Below, piece after piece: positions 15,736-23,532 of a DNA stretch of 44,035 bases. The position numbers and the translations under genes are program-made. This DNA comes from an uncultured Spirochaetales bacterium (GTDB taxonomy: Bacteria > Spirochaetota > Spirochaetia > Sphaerochaetales > Sphaerochaetaceae), in assembly GCA_949282255.1 (NCBI GenBank), contig CASDPA010000017.1, positions 1 through 44,035 of the forward strand. Direction: 5' to 3'. Under the pieces are notes generated by a model. It made no database searches and had not been told where the DNA came from. It saw nothing but the letters and a program-made list of their open reading frames with translations. Positions within the stretch are counted from its first letter, which is position 1; each line of letters starts with the position of its first letter.

Positions 15736-16950
15736 ATGGAAAAAAAGATTGAAAACTATGACGTTGTAGTCGTCGGAGGAGGAGCCGCGGGAATGACTGC
15801 GGCACTCTATGCCGGCAGGGCAAGATTGAAAACACTACTCATTGAAAAGAGTCTGATCGGCGGACTTGCCACATACACAAGTGAAGTGGAGAACTACCCC
15901 GGATTCCCGGAAGGGGTTGATGGTACCGAGCTTATGAAGCTTTTCGACAAGCAGTTCAGGAAGTTCGGTGTGAATGTGAAGCTTACGGATGTCAAATCTA
16001 TTGAAAGGCTTGAAAGCCTTTGGAACATCTCGACCTTCCGTACCGACTATCATGCAAAAGCAGTTATCCTTGCCACAGGCGGAAGGCCCCGTCTTACCGG
16101 AGCCACGGGTGAAGATAAGTATTGTGACAAGGGAATCAGCTTCTGCGCCACATGCGATGCCGCACGCTACACAGGAAAGAAGGTAATGGTCATCGGAAGC
16201 GGCGATGCCGCAATAGAAGAAGGGATATTCCTCACCCGCTTCTGTTCTGAAGTTGTCGTTTCCGTGGTCCACGATGAAGGCATCATGGATGCAAATGAGG
16301 TGGCAAGGGAAAAGGCACTCAGCAACAGCAAGATGCGCTTCATCTGGAATACCGGAGTCGATTCCTTCGAAGGAGGAGATCTGCTTGAACGTGTCAACCT
16401 CAAGAATCTGAAAACGAGGGAGATCATAACCGAAGAAGTTGATGGATGCTTCCTTTTCATCGGATATCTTCCAAACACCAAGCTGGTCGAGAACCTGGTC
16501 AAGCTCAACGAAAGGGGGTACATCGTTACAAATGAGGATATGGAGACAAGCCAGCCGGGAATCTTTGCAGCCGGAGATGTAAGGGCAAAGACCTTGCGCC
16601 AGGTTGCCACTGCAGTCGGAGATGGTGCGGTTGCAGGATATATGGCTGAGCGCTATATCGGAGAATTGGAAACGATTGAGAACAGTATCCTGAAAAAGGA
16701 CAAGGTGCTTGCATACTTCTACAACGCATGCGATGAGAGTGACAGAGCAATGCTCAAAGCATTGGAGGACTTTGCGGAAAAGAATAATCTGGAGACCGCT
16801 GAAATAGACACTTACAAAAGCGACAGGATCCAGAAAATTCTTGGAGCTCCCTCCTGCCCGTCTGCAATCCTGTTCAAAAACGGGAAGGCTGTACAAAAGG
16901 CCAGCGTATGCAGGGAATGCGGATTCGATTCATTCCTACCCTATTTATAA
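15736..16950 (+). CDS. thioredoxin-reductase-like flavoprotein fused to an atypical thioredoxin-like domain
   Basis: Residues 1-310 are a low-molecular-weight thioredoxin reductase: FAD motif GGGAAG (14-19), redox pair Cys137 and Cys140 (CATC), NAD(P)H motif GSGDAA near 154-159, and GIFAAGDVR near 275. Residues 320-404 look like a thioredoxin fold (VLAYFYN strand, a helix, then APSCPSAILFKNG with the cis-proline). The CGPC site is replaced by ACDES with a single Cys332. Three other cysteines are present: Cys374 beside the cis-proline, and Cys392/Cys395 in a CxxC six residues from the C-terminal segment. As third gene of the sulfur operon, it could reduce thiosulfate-derived persulfide on the carrier. 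That role is inference. Confidence 0.88.
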   Translation: MEKKIENYDVVVVGGGAAGMTAALYAGRARLKTLLIEKSLIGGLATYTSEVENYPGFPEGVDGTELMKLFDKQFRKFGVNVKLTDVKSIERLESLWNISTFRTDYHAKAVILATGGRPRLTGATGEDKYCDKGISFCATCDAARYTGKKVMVIGSGDAAIEEGIFLTRFCSEVVVSVVHDEGIMDANEVAREKALSNSKMRFIWNTGVDSFEGGDLLERVNLKNLKTREIITEEVDGCFLFIGYLPNTKLVENLVKLNERGYIVTNEDMETSQPGIFAAGDVRAKTLRQVATAVGDGAVAGYMAERYIGELETIENSILKKDKVLAYFYNACDESDRAMLKALEDFAEKNNLETAEIDTYKSDRIQKILGAPSCPSAILFKNGKAVQKASVCRECGFDSFLPYL

Positions 16951-16957
16951 TCTGGAA

Positions 16958-16988
16958 AACGGCCGTCCTTCAGGGATGGCCGTTTTTT
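16958..16988 (+). terminator. terminator of the sulfur operon
   Basis: An 11-bp stem AACGGCCGTCC/GGATGGCCGTT with one G-T wobble and a 5-nt loop, followed by T6, starting 8 nt past the stop codon. Confidence 0.9.
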
Positions 16989-17014
16989 CCATAAAGCCCT
17001 ATGGAAATTAGCTG

Positions 17015-17043
17015 ATGACAGAAATTGATAAATTTATTATATT
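17015..17043 (+). promoter_or_regulatory. promoter of the tig-clpP-clpX operon
   Basis: ATGACA (17015-17020), 17-bp spacer, TATATT (17038-17043); five of six matches in each box. Transcription would start near 17050, leaving a 45-nt leader before tig. No heat-shock CIRCE element is visible. Confidence 0.55.
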
Positions 17044-17095
17044 TAGAGGGCTTACTCGGAAACTATAAGAAAAAAGATATATAAGGAAGGACAAT

Positions 17096-18427
17096 ATGGT
17101 CGTCGAAAAGAGTATCAAAGGCCTTGCAAATTCCCAGCTCGCCCTTACTGTCACTGTTGACGCAGCCTCTGTGGAAGATGCCTATCAGGCTAAATTGAAA
17201 AAGTATCAGGCAAATTTGCAGCTTGATGGATTCAGAAAGGGCAAGGCTCCCGTTTCCATCGTGGAAAGGAAGTACGGGGATGCCATCAGGGAAGAAAGCA
17301 CGTTCGAATGTCTTGAGGAAAACCTCAAGCAGGCCATAGACACGCTCGAAGACAAGGACAAGCCGCTTGCTTATTCCACTCCGGTTCTTCAGGATGAGGA
17401 AAAGCTTATTCCTTTCAAAAAAGGTGAAGGAATCACATTCACAGTGCACTACGACGTATACCCTGCAATCGAAGTTAAGGATTACAAGGCAAGAGAAGTT
17501 GAAGTTACTGAAGTGCAGATCGCCGATTCTGATGTGGATGCCGAGATTGAGAAGCTCAGGGATCAGAATGCAATCGTCAAGACCAAGGATGGAGCCATTG
17601 AGAAAGGCGATATCGTAACTCTTGATTATGTCGAATTGGATGAAGAGGGGAATCCTGTTGCCGATACTGAAAGAAAGAATTTCACGTTCACACTTGGTAC
17701 CGGTTACAATTATTACAGGATAGATGACGACCTTGTAGGACTCAAGAAAGGCGATGAGAAGGTTATCGAGAAGAAGTATGCCGATGACGATGTGACATTC
17801 CATGGAGAAAAGAAAAACCTAAAGGTAAAGGTTGACGAGGTCAAATTCCGCGAGCTTCCAGAAGTGGATGCCGATTTCTGCCAGGATGTCAAAGAGGAAT
17901 ACAAAAGTGTCGACGACCTCAAGAAGGGCTTGAGGGAAAAACTTGAAAAAGAAGTCGAGGACGCTCTCAAGAATGATAAGATCAATGCACTTCTCGCACT
18001 TCTTGTGGAAGAAACGAAATTCGATGTGCCTGCATCCATGGTTGATGTGGAACTCGATCACAGCTGGAGGAATTTCGTACAGCAGAGCGGACTCGAGGAA
18101 AACAAGCTCCTCCAGTTCTTCAGCATGCAGAACCAGACGAAGGAAGGCATAATGGCCGAATGGAGGCCGTCTGCGGAAAAGAATCTCCGTGAACAGCTGA
18201 TCCTCGAGGAGATCAAGAAGAAAGAGGACTTCAAGGTCGATGAGGAAGAATACAAGAAGACCTGCGACGAGCAGCTCAAGAACATCACCGACGAGAAGAC
18301 CAAGGAATATTACGAAAACATGATCAAGGACGACATGCAGTTCAAGATGGTGGTTCCGTTCCTTCTTGAAAACAACACATTCAAGACAAAGGAAACCAAG
18401 AGCTACAAGGAATTCATGAACAAGTAG
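17096..18427 (+). CDS. tig: trigger factor (ribosome-associated chaperone / prolyl isomerase)
   Basis: A 443-residue chaperone. The N-terminal ribosome-binding domain has the signature GFRKGKAP (residues 43-50). The middle FKBP-type isomerase domain includes GDIVTLDYVELDEEGNPV and FTLGTGYNYYRIDDDLVGLKKGD. The C-terminal helical domain is rich in Glu and Lys. AAGGAAGGA stands upstream of the ATG. It is followed by clpP and clpX in the order common to many bacteria, linking folding of nascent chains to degradation. Confidence 0.96.
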   Translation: MVVEKSIKGLANSQLALTVTVDAASVEDAYQAKLKKYQANLQLDGFRKGKAPVSIVERKYGDAIREESTFECLEENLKQAIDTLEDKDKPLAYSTPVLQDEEKLIPFKKGEGITFTVHYDVYPAIEVKDYKAREVEVTEVQIADSDVDAEIEKLRDQNAIVKTKDGAIEKGDIVTLDYVELDEEGNPVADTERKNFTFTLGTGYNYYRIDDDLVGLKKGDEKVIEKKYADDDVTFHGEKKNLKVKVDEVKFRELPEVDADFCQDVKEEYKSVDDLKKGLREKLEKEVEDALKNDKINALLALLVEETKFDVPASMVDVELDHSWRNFVQQSGLEENKLLQFFSMQNQTKEGIMAEWRPSAEKNLREQLILEEIKKKEDFKVDEEEYKKTCDEQLKNITDEKTKEYYENMIKDDMQFKMVVPFLLENNTFKTKETKSYKEFMNK

Positions 18428-18445
18428 GTCCTTTAGGAGAAGCAT

Positions 18446-19048
18446 TTGAAAAATGTGAAAATGAACTCCCTGGTGCCCTATGTCATAGAGCAGTCAGGAA
18501 ACGGGGAAAGGCAGTTTGATATCTTCAGCCGTCTGCTAAAGGATAGGATAATCTTTGTGGATGGCGAAATAAATGATGCGACGGCGGATTTGGTCGTCGC
18601 TCAATTATTGTTTTTAGAGGGCGAAAATCCGGAAAAGGAAGTGAATTTGTACATCAACAGCCCGGGAGGTTCCGTAACTGCAGGACTGGCCATCTATGAT
18701 ACCATGCAGTACATCTCCTGTCCGGTTAGGACCACCTGCATAGGACAGGCATGCTCGATGGCCGCATTGCTTCTTGCAGGAGGGGGAAAAGGCATGAGGA
18801 CCATGCTCCCGAATGCACGTGTGATGATCCACCAGCCATACGGCGGTGCAGAAGGACAGGCTACTGACATAATAGTTGCGAACAAGGAGCTTCAACGGAT
18901 AAAGAATGTGACAAGCAGGATTCTCGCAAAGCACACCGGCAAAACAATTGAGGAAATCTTTTCTGCAATTGAACGCGATTGTTACATGGATGCCGGCGAG
19001 GCTATGGATTTCGGACTGATCGATACCGTTTGGAATGAGAAAGCATGA
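18446..19048 (+). CDS. clpP: ATP-dependent Clp protease proteolytic subunit
   Basis: The tetradecameric serine protease that degrades substrates unfolded by ClpX. The 200-residue protein has the triad Ser104 (QACSMAA), His129 (MIHQP) and Asp178, with spacing identical to the E. coli enzyme (25 and 49 residues). The most likely start is the TTG at 18446, because AGGAGA lies 5 nt upstream; an ATG at 18461 would lose five residues and sit too far from the ribosome site. The stop codon overlaps the clpX ATG. Confidence 0.96.
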   Translation: MKNVKMNSLVPYVIEQSGNGERQFDIFSRLLKDRIIFVDGEINDATADLVVAQLLFLEGENPEKEVNLYINSPGGSVTAGLAIYDTMQYISCPVRTTCIGQACSMAALLLAGGGKGMRTMLPNARVMIHQPYGGAEGQATDIIVANKELQRIKNVTSRILAKHTGKTIEEIFSAIERDCYMDAGEAMDFGLIDTVWNEKA

Positions 19049-20307
19049 TGGGAAGAGTTAAATATTGTTCATTCTGCGGCAGGAGCGCCGAGGAAGCCGG
19101 ACAGCTTATCACAAGCAGCGGTGTCGGTATCTGCAAGGATTGCGCTAAAACCTGCATGGATATGTTCAAGGGACAGGGTGTGGAAACAGCGGATGAGGAT
19201 TTTCTCACCGGGGACATCCCTACCCCTAAGGAAATAAAAGAATACCTTGATGAATACGTAATCGGACAGGACCAGGCAAAAAGAGTCCTTTCCGTTGCAG
19301 TATACAACCACTACAAAAAAGTTGTTCACCAGCATGAGATACAAGAAGAGGGTGTGGAACTGGACAAATCGAACATCCTTCTCATTGGTCCTACAGGAAC
19401 AGGAAAGACGCTTCTGGCCAGAACACTTGCACGTAAGCTCAAGGTACCTTTTGCAATAGCGGATGCAACGACACTTACAGAAGCCGGTTACGTTGGAGAG
19501 GATGTTGAGAACATACTTCTCAAGCTTATCGATGCAGCGGATTATGATATTGCAAAGGCGCAGAAAGGAATCATATTCATAGACGAAATCGATAAGATTG
19601 CCAAAAAAGGCGAGAACGTATCGATAACCAGGGACGTCTCCGGAGAGGGTGTGCAACAGGCTCTTTTAAAGATAATCGAAGGAACCGTTGCAAGCGTTCC
19701 TCCACAGGGTGGCCGCAAGCATCCAAATCAGGAAATGATAAAGATCGACACAAAGGATATACTTTTCATATGTGGTGGTGCGTTTGTCGGGCTTGACAAG
19801 GTAATAGAGAGAAGGACGGCCACCTCATCCTTCGGATTCGGCTCCACCGTTGCAAAAAAGAGCAGTAAGGAACTGCGTGAGATATACGGGGAACTGCATC
19901 CGGACGATCTTGTAAAATTCGGTCTTATTCCAGAATTCATCGGAAGGCTTCCAATCCATGTCACACTCGACGACCTCAAGCTGGAGGATCTCAAGAGGAT
20001 AATTGCAGAACCTAAGAACTCAATCATCAAGCAGTACATGGCCTCGATGAAATTGGATGGAATCGATTTGGTGTTCACGGATGAGGCGATCGGTGCTATT
20101 GCCGAAAAGGCTTTCACCCAAAAGACCGGAGCCAGAGGCTTGAGAAGCATCGTTGAGAACCTCATGCTCGACATCTCCTACGATCTGCCATCTTTGAAAG
20201 GGGTGACTAAAGTCATTATAGACAGGGAGAACGTAGAAAAGGACATTCTTCCCAAGGTGGTCATAAATGGAAAGGAACAAAAGCTTATTCCCCAGGATTT
20301 CTCCTGA
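19045..20307 (+). CDS. clpX: ATP-dependent Clp protease ATP-binding subunit ClpX
   Basis: The AAA+ unfoldase that recognises and threads substrates into ClpP. Of 420 residues, the N-terminal zinc-binding domain has Cys8, Cys11, Cys30 and Cys33. It is followed by the Walker A GPTGTGKT, Walker [10 protein letters not shown], and the sensor/substrate-loop regions, including the [13 protein letters not shown] stretch. The ATGA overlap with clpP couples their translation. Its 3' end overlaps the start of the DHH phosphoesterase gene by 41 bp. Confidence 0.97.
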   Translation: MMGRVKYCSFCGRSAEEAGQLITSSGVGICKDCAKTCMDMFKGQGVETADEDFLTGDIPTPKEIKEYLDEYVIGQDQAKRVLSVAVYNHYKKVVHQHEIQEEGVELDKSNILLIGPTGTGKTLLARTLARKLKVPFAIADATTLTEAGYVGEDVENILLKLIDAADYDIAKAQKGIIFIDEIDKIAKKGENVSITRDVSGEGVQQALLKIIEGTVASVPPQGGRKHPNQEMIKIDTKDILFICGGAFVGLDKVIERRTATSSFGFGSTVAKKSSKELREIYGELHPDDLVKFGLIPEFIGRLPIHVTLDDLKLEDLKRIIAEPKNSIIKQYMASMKLDGIDLVFTDEAIGAIAEKAFTQKTGARGLRSIVENLMLDISYDLPSLKGVTKVIIDRENVEKDILPKVVINGKEQKLIPQDFS

Positions 20308-21256
20308 ACTTCTTAACCTTATCAGGGCAGAAAAACATTTTGCCCTGATGAGTCATAAAAATCCGGACGGTGATGCGGTATGCTCAGTGCTTGCGTTGCA
20401 ACTTGTCCTGGAAAAGATGGGAAAAGATGTGATGGCTTTCTCCGATGGCCCTTTTGCACGCCGTGAGATTAAAAAATATGAAAGCCGTTTTTTGAGCGTT
20501 GTTCCAGAAAGTTTCAAAAAAAAGAATCCTGTAGTGATTATTCTCGACTGTTCCACCGAAGACAGGCCTGGAGAAGTATATCGGATGCTCAAGGACAACA
20601 CAACAGTAGTTGTTGACCATCACTCCTCCGGCATCCCTTTTTATCGTCAGGAACTTTCCTACATTATTCCGGAAAGCCCCTCCACCACCCTTCTTGTCGA
20701 TGAGATAAGAAAGGAACTTGGAGTTTCTTTGGATAGGAATATGGCGGAGCTGATGATGATCGGTTTCCTTACGGATACCGGGTTCTTCCATTTCCTGAAC
20801 GAACATCAGGCGCCTGATTCGTTTGAAAAGATCATGAATTTCACAAAAACCGGGATTTCACCTTATGAAATATATGATGATCTAAATGATGGACGCAAGC
20901 TCGAGGATTTGAAGATAATCGCTGACATAATAAAAGAAAGCACTACATATTTTTCAGGATCTCTTATAATCGCCGTGGAAAAAAAGAATCTTAACATCAC
21001 TGAAAAACCTGGCGACACGATCTATCGCAGCCTTCTCGAGGTTGAAAATGTCAAAGCGATTGCTCTCATCAAAGAAACAGACGATGGAGTCGAGATAGGT
21101 TTTCGGGCTAAAAACAAGGCGGAAATCGATGTCGGAAAAATTGCGCAGGTATTAGGTGGAGGAGGACACAGGCTTGCAAGCGGAGCGTCCATTGAAGGAA
21201 TCGACATTCAGCAAGCAAAAGAGATAGTACTTTCCAAATTCGGACCATTTTTTTGA
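20267..21256 (+). CDS. DHH/DHHA1-family phosphoesterase (NrnA-like)
   Basis: A 329-residue phosphoesterase, probably acting on short oligoribonucleotides, pAp or cyclic dinucleotides as NrnA/GdpP relatives do. Motifs: [11 protein letters not shown] (His30, Asp34, Asp36) for the first metal site, ILDCS, the DHHSSG motif near 117, and the C-terminal DHHA1 motif [10 protein letters not shown] near 297. The start at 20267 lies within clpX; this 41-bp overlap and the weak ribosome site suggest translational coupling. RNase-type substrate preference cannot be read directly. Confidence 0.87.
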   Translation: MERNKSLFPRISPELLNLIRAEKHFALMSHKNPDGDAVCSVLALQLVLEKMGKDVMAFSDGPFARREIKKYESRFLSVVPESFKKKNPVVIILDCSTEDRPGEVYRMLKDNTTVVVDHHSSGIPFYRQELSYIIPESPSTTLLVDEIRKELGVSLDRNMAELMMIGFLTDTGFFHFLNEHQAPDSFEKIMNFTKTGISPYEIYDDLNDGRKLEDLKIIADIIKESTTYFSGSLIIAVEKKNLNITEKPGDTIYRSLLEVENVKAIALIKETDDGVEIGFRAKNKAEIDVGKIAQVLGGGGHRLASGASIEGIDIQQAKEIVLSKFGPFF

Positions 21257-21261
21257 TTTTT

Positions 21262-21297
21262 TTGCCACTTTTTTTATTGCAAGTGGCAATTTTTTTT
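21262..21297 (+). terminator. terminator after the clp operon
   Basis: TTGCCACTT (21262-21270) pairs perfectly with AAGTGGCAA (21281-21289) across a 10-nt loop, followed by eight T. It is built from the first two units of the 21-bp repeat tract. Confidence 0.75.
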
Positions 21298-21368
21298 ATA
21301 GTTTGGCCACTTTTTTACCCATTTCAGCCACTTTTCTCATTTCTTTTGTTCTTTTTATCCATTTTTTT
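21264..21368 (+). repeat. degenerate 21-bp tandem repeat, about five units
   Basis: Units begin at 21264, 21285, 21306, 21327 and 21348. Three start with GCCACTTTT and the others decay (GGCAATTTT, GTTCTTTTT); each has a T-run at positions 6-11 and often ATTT near 13-18. The 21-bp period equals two helical turns, so T-tracts recur on one face of the DNA. It fills half of the 250-bp gap before the HTH gene; the rest (21369-21500) is AT-rich with no other clear signal. Confidence 0.6.
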
Positions 21369-21507
21369 CTGATATATTCAAACAAAAAAAACATAACAAT
21401 TTTTTTATATTATTATATCAAAACAATTTACATCCAAATTAAATATTCAGCTTGGACACTTGGCCCGTTTTTTTCATTAATAGTTTCCCGTACCAAAGGA
21501 GGTAAAA

Positions 21508-22521
21508 ATGGTGAAGAAACTTTTATCCAGGGAAGAAAATGTCCAGCTTACATTTTCCGTATTGCAATACAACAGCATGCGCAATGGAAAGATGAAGTCG
21601 GAATTGGAGAAACGGCTTAGGGAGAAGACGGAGCTTCTGATCTACTATCTGCCCTTGTCGAACGGATATCTGAATTTGGAAGAAGCTTCGGAATTCTTTA
21701 TTGAACAGAAAAAGAACGCACTCAGCCTGTTGCGCGCTTATACGATCAGCAAGCTCAATTACCATGAGTTTCTGACGCAGGTGCTCAGAAAGAGGTGTAT
21801 CACTTTCAGGATCAGAAAAAAAACAGAAGAAAGCGAGGCGGCGAGGCTTCATTATGAGGAAGGAAGAATACTGATTGAAGAGACAATCGCAAAAGAGCAC
21901 TATCCTCTTTATGAATTCAGTCACAGGACCAGAATCGACACGTCGGATATGGATATAAGGGATCTTGCGGAATTCATGGTAAAAAACAGGCAGGAGATAA
22001 CAGGAGAGGTTTTAGATGAGGCGGAAGCCTATCTGCAGAAGAAACTCAGAAAGGAGAATATAAGAAGGTATTTCATTACTCTGCTTTTATACATCCCCCA
22101 TGTGGAAAACGATTATTTCTGCCTAAAACTGGCCTGCATATTCGAGCTGGAAAGATCGGTATTTGATAAGCTTTTCGAACTCAAGGAAATATATAAGCAC
22201 CAGGATAAAGAAAAAAGGAACCGGCAGAAAGAGATTGCAAACCGTCATTTCAGGGTATTGCTGAGACTTGAAAGCGCATACAACATAACGGGAAACGAAA
22301 ATGAGAAGAAAAGGATTCTTGAAGCGATCGAAAAGGTGCGCCGGGCCATGGAAAGGAGGCAGATGGAAATAAGAAGAACCAACTCAGGCCTTTCGCAAAG
22401 GGAAATCGCCGCATGCTTGGGAATATCGAGATCCCTCGTATGCCTGAATATACAAAAAGCCAAGGATATTTTGCAGGAAGCAAAGAAAATGAACTTGAAA
22501 TGCCACGGTCCGGGGCACTAA
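21508..22521 (+). CDS. unknown protein with C-terminal sigma-region-4-like helix-turn-helix
   Basis: A 337-residue charged, alpha-helical protein I do not recognise. The C-terminal segment (about 293-325) has the form GLSQREIAACLGISRSLVCL, a helix-turn-helix like sigma region 4 or LuxR types. The central part has long Lys/Glu/Arg-rich helices likely to form coiled coils, and the N-terminus has no known fold that I can name. It has an excellent ribosome site (AAAGGAGGT) and no signal peptide. A lipoprotein gene starts 9 nt after its stop. It may be a DNA-binding regulator acting on the repeat tract upstream of it, but this is only suggested by position. Confidence 0.6.
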   Translation: MVKKLLSREENVQLTFSVLQYNSMRNGKMKSELEKRLREKTELLIYYLPLSNGYLNLEEASEFFIEQKKNALSLLRAYTISKLNYHEFLTQVLRKRCITFRIRKKTEESEAARLHYEEGRILIEETIAKEHYPLYEFSHRTRIDTSDMDIRDLAEFMVKNRQEITGEVLDEAEAYLQKKLRKENIRRYFITLLLYIPHVENDYFCLKLACIFELERSVFDKLFELKEIYKHQDKEKRNRQKEIANRHFRVLLRLESAYNITGNENEKKRILEAIEKVRRAMERRQMEIRRTNSGLSQREIAACLGISRSLVCLNIQKAKDILQEAKKMNLKCHGPGH

Positions 22522-22530
22522 ACTCAAGGC

Positions 22531-22905
22531 ATGCAAAGAGTTTCTTGTTTGCTTATTGTAATCATACTGCTGCTTTCCTCCTGCCAAAGCGGGAGGAAAG
22601 ATTATTTTTACAATGCTCCATTACAGAAGCAATGCGATATTATTTCTTTTTTAGTGGAAGAAAAGTATATTGCAGAGCTCTCGTGCGGTGAAATTCCAAC
22701 CTTACTTATCCCGGAACTCGGCATAATCGATCTGGAGATGAAGGAATATCAAACAGACGCTGATATAAGGATATTTACCCAGACTGCGCAAAGGATAAAC
22801 ATAATCCTTTACCAGGATCATCTGGTATTGATGATGAAAGACGGTTATGAACAGATATCTTGGAGCAGAAAGGGAATGTTGTACGATTTTTATGAAAAAA
22901 CCTGA
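22531..22905 (+). CDS. small putative lipoprotein
   Basis: A 124-residue protein with a lipoprotein signal peptide: short basic N-terminus, hydrophobic core and lipobox LLSSC with the lipid-carrying Cys18. The mature part is short and has no recognised domain. It is 9 nt downstream of the HTH gene, so probably cotranscribed. Function unknown; inner or outer membrane sorting cannot be told. Confidence 0.65.
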   Translation: MQRVSCLLIVIILLLSSCQSGRKDYFYNAPLQKQCDIISFLVEEKYIAELSCGEIPTLLIPELGIIDLEMKEYQTDADIRIFTQTAQRINIILYQDHLVLMMKDGYEQISWSRKGMLYDFYEKT

Positions 22906-22911
22906 TGATTC

Positions 22912-22920
22912 TGTTATATT
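22912..22920 (+). promoter_or_regulatory. extended -10 promoter before rdgB, predicted leaderless
   Basis: TGT plus TATATT (22915-22920), 6 nt before the rdgB ATG. The 10-nt TTCTGTTATATT-like core is nearly the same as that before the Crp/Fnr gene at 13512. There is no ribosome site. Confidence 0.5.
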
Positions 22921-22926
22921 CGAAAT

Positions 22927-23532
22927 ATGAAACTATATTTTGCATCAGGAAACGAACATAAAAAGATCGAGATGGAAAAGCTGCTTGAGGGCTATACCCT
23001 GATCCTCCCAAAGGAGGAAGGCTTTGAATTCGATCCCATCGAGGATGGCAGCTCTTTCATTGAAAACACCATAATCAAGGCGGAAGCCCTTTTCCACATC
23101 GTGAAGGCACCATGTCTTGCAGACGATTCCGGGCTGTGCGTCGACGCATTCAACGGGAAACCCGGAATCCATACAGCCAGATACGGTGAGGATGTCTTCA
23201 AAAGAAAGCTTGATGATAGGGAAAAATACATGTTCCTCCTGAAAAATATGGAGAACATCGAAAACCGCAAGGCTACATTCGTCTGCGCCATCTGCCTGAT
23301 ATTGGACGAAAACAGAAGATACATAATCCAAGAAAGCGTAAATGGGCATATCGCCGAAAAACCGGAAGGGACGACCGGATTCGGCTATGATCCGGTTTTT
23401 TACAACGATGATGCAGGCATGATCTCCGCATGTCTGGCAGAAGGGGAAAAAAACAGGTTCTCACACCGCGGAAAAGCCGCAAGGATAATCAAGAACCTTC
23501 TTGACAAGGAGTTTGGAAATGGAAAGGAATGA
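22927..23532 (+). CDS. rdgB: RdgB/HAM1-family non-canonical purine NTP pyrophosphatase
   Basis: Removes dITP, ITP and XTP by hydrolysis to the monophosphate, preventing their use in DNA and RNA. The 201-residue protein has the family motifs FASGNEHKKIE, ADDSGLCVDAFNG, GIHTARYG, EGTTGFGYDPVF and FSHRGKA. It starts with a probably leaderless ATG, and its last 14 bp overlap the pepF start. Confidence 0.94.
   Translation: MKLYFASGNEHKKIEMEKLLEGYTLILPKEEGFEFDPIEDGSSFIENTIIKAEALFHIVKAPCLADDSGLCVDAFNGKPGIHTARYGEDVFKRKLDDREKYMFLLKNMENIENRKATFVCAICLILDENRRYIIQESVNGHIAEKPEGTTGFGYDPVFYNDDAGMISACLAEGEKNRFSHRGKAARIIKNLLDKEFGNGKE

Noticed and set aside
15835-16896. 353-residue minus-strand ORF opposite the thioredoxin reductase gene
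   Set aside because: The plus-strand gene is clear from its motifs; the antisense frame is open only because of codon bias and shows no domain.
17819-18445. 208-residue minus-strand ORF opposite trigger factor, very leucine-rich
   Set aside because: It mirrors the Glu/Lys-rich trigger factor codons and has no ribosome site or promoter.
21303-21620. 105-residue ORF starting in the repeat tract and running into the HTH gene
   Set aside because: Low-complexity Phe/Ile/Lys translation of AT-rich DNA, no ribosome site, and out of frame with the well-supported HTH gene.
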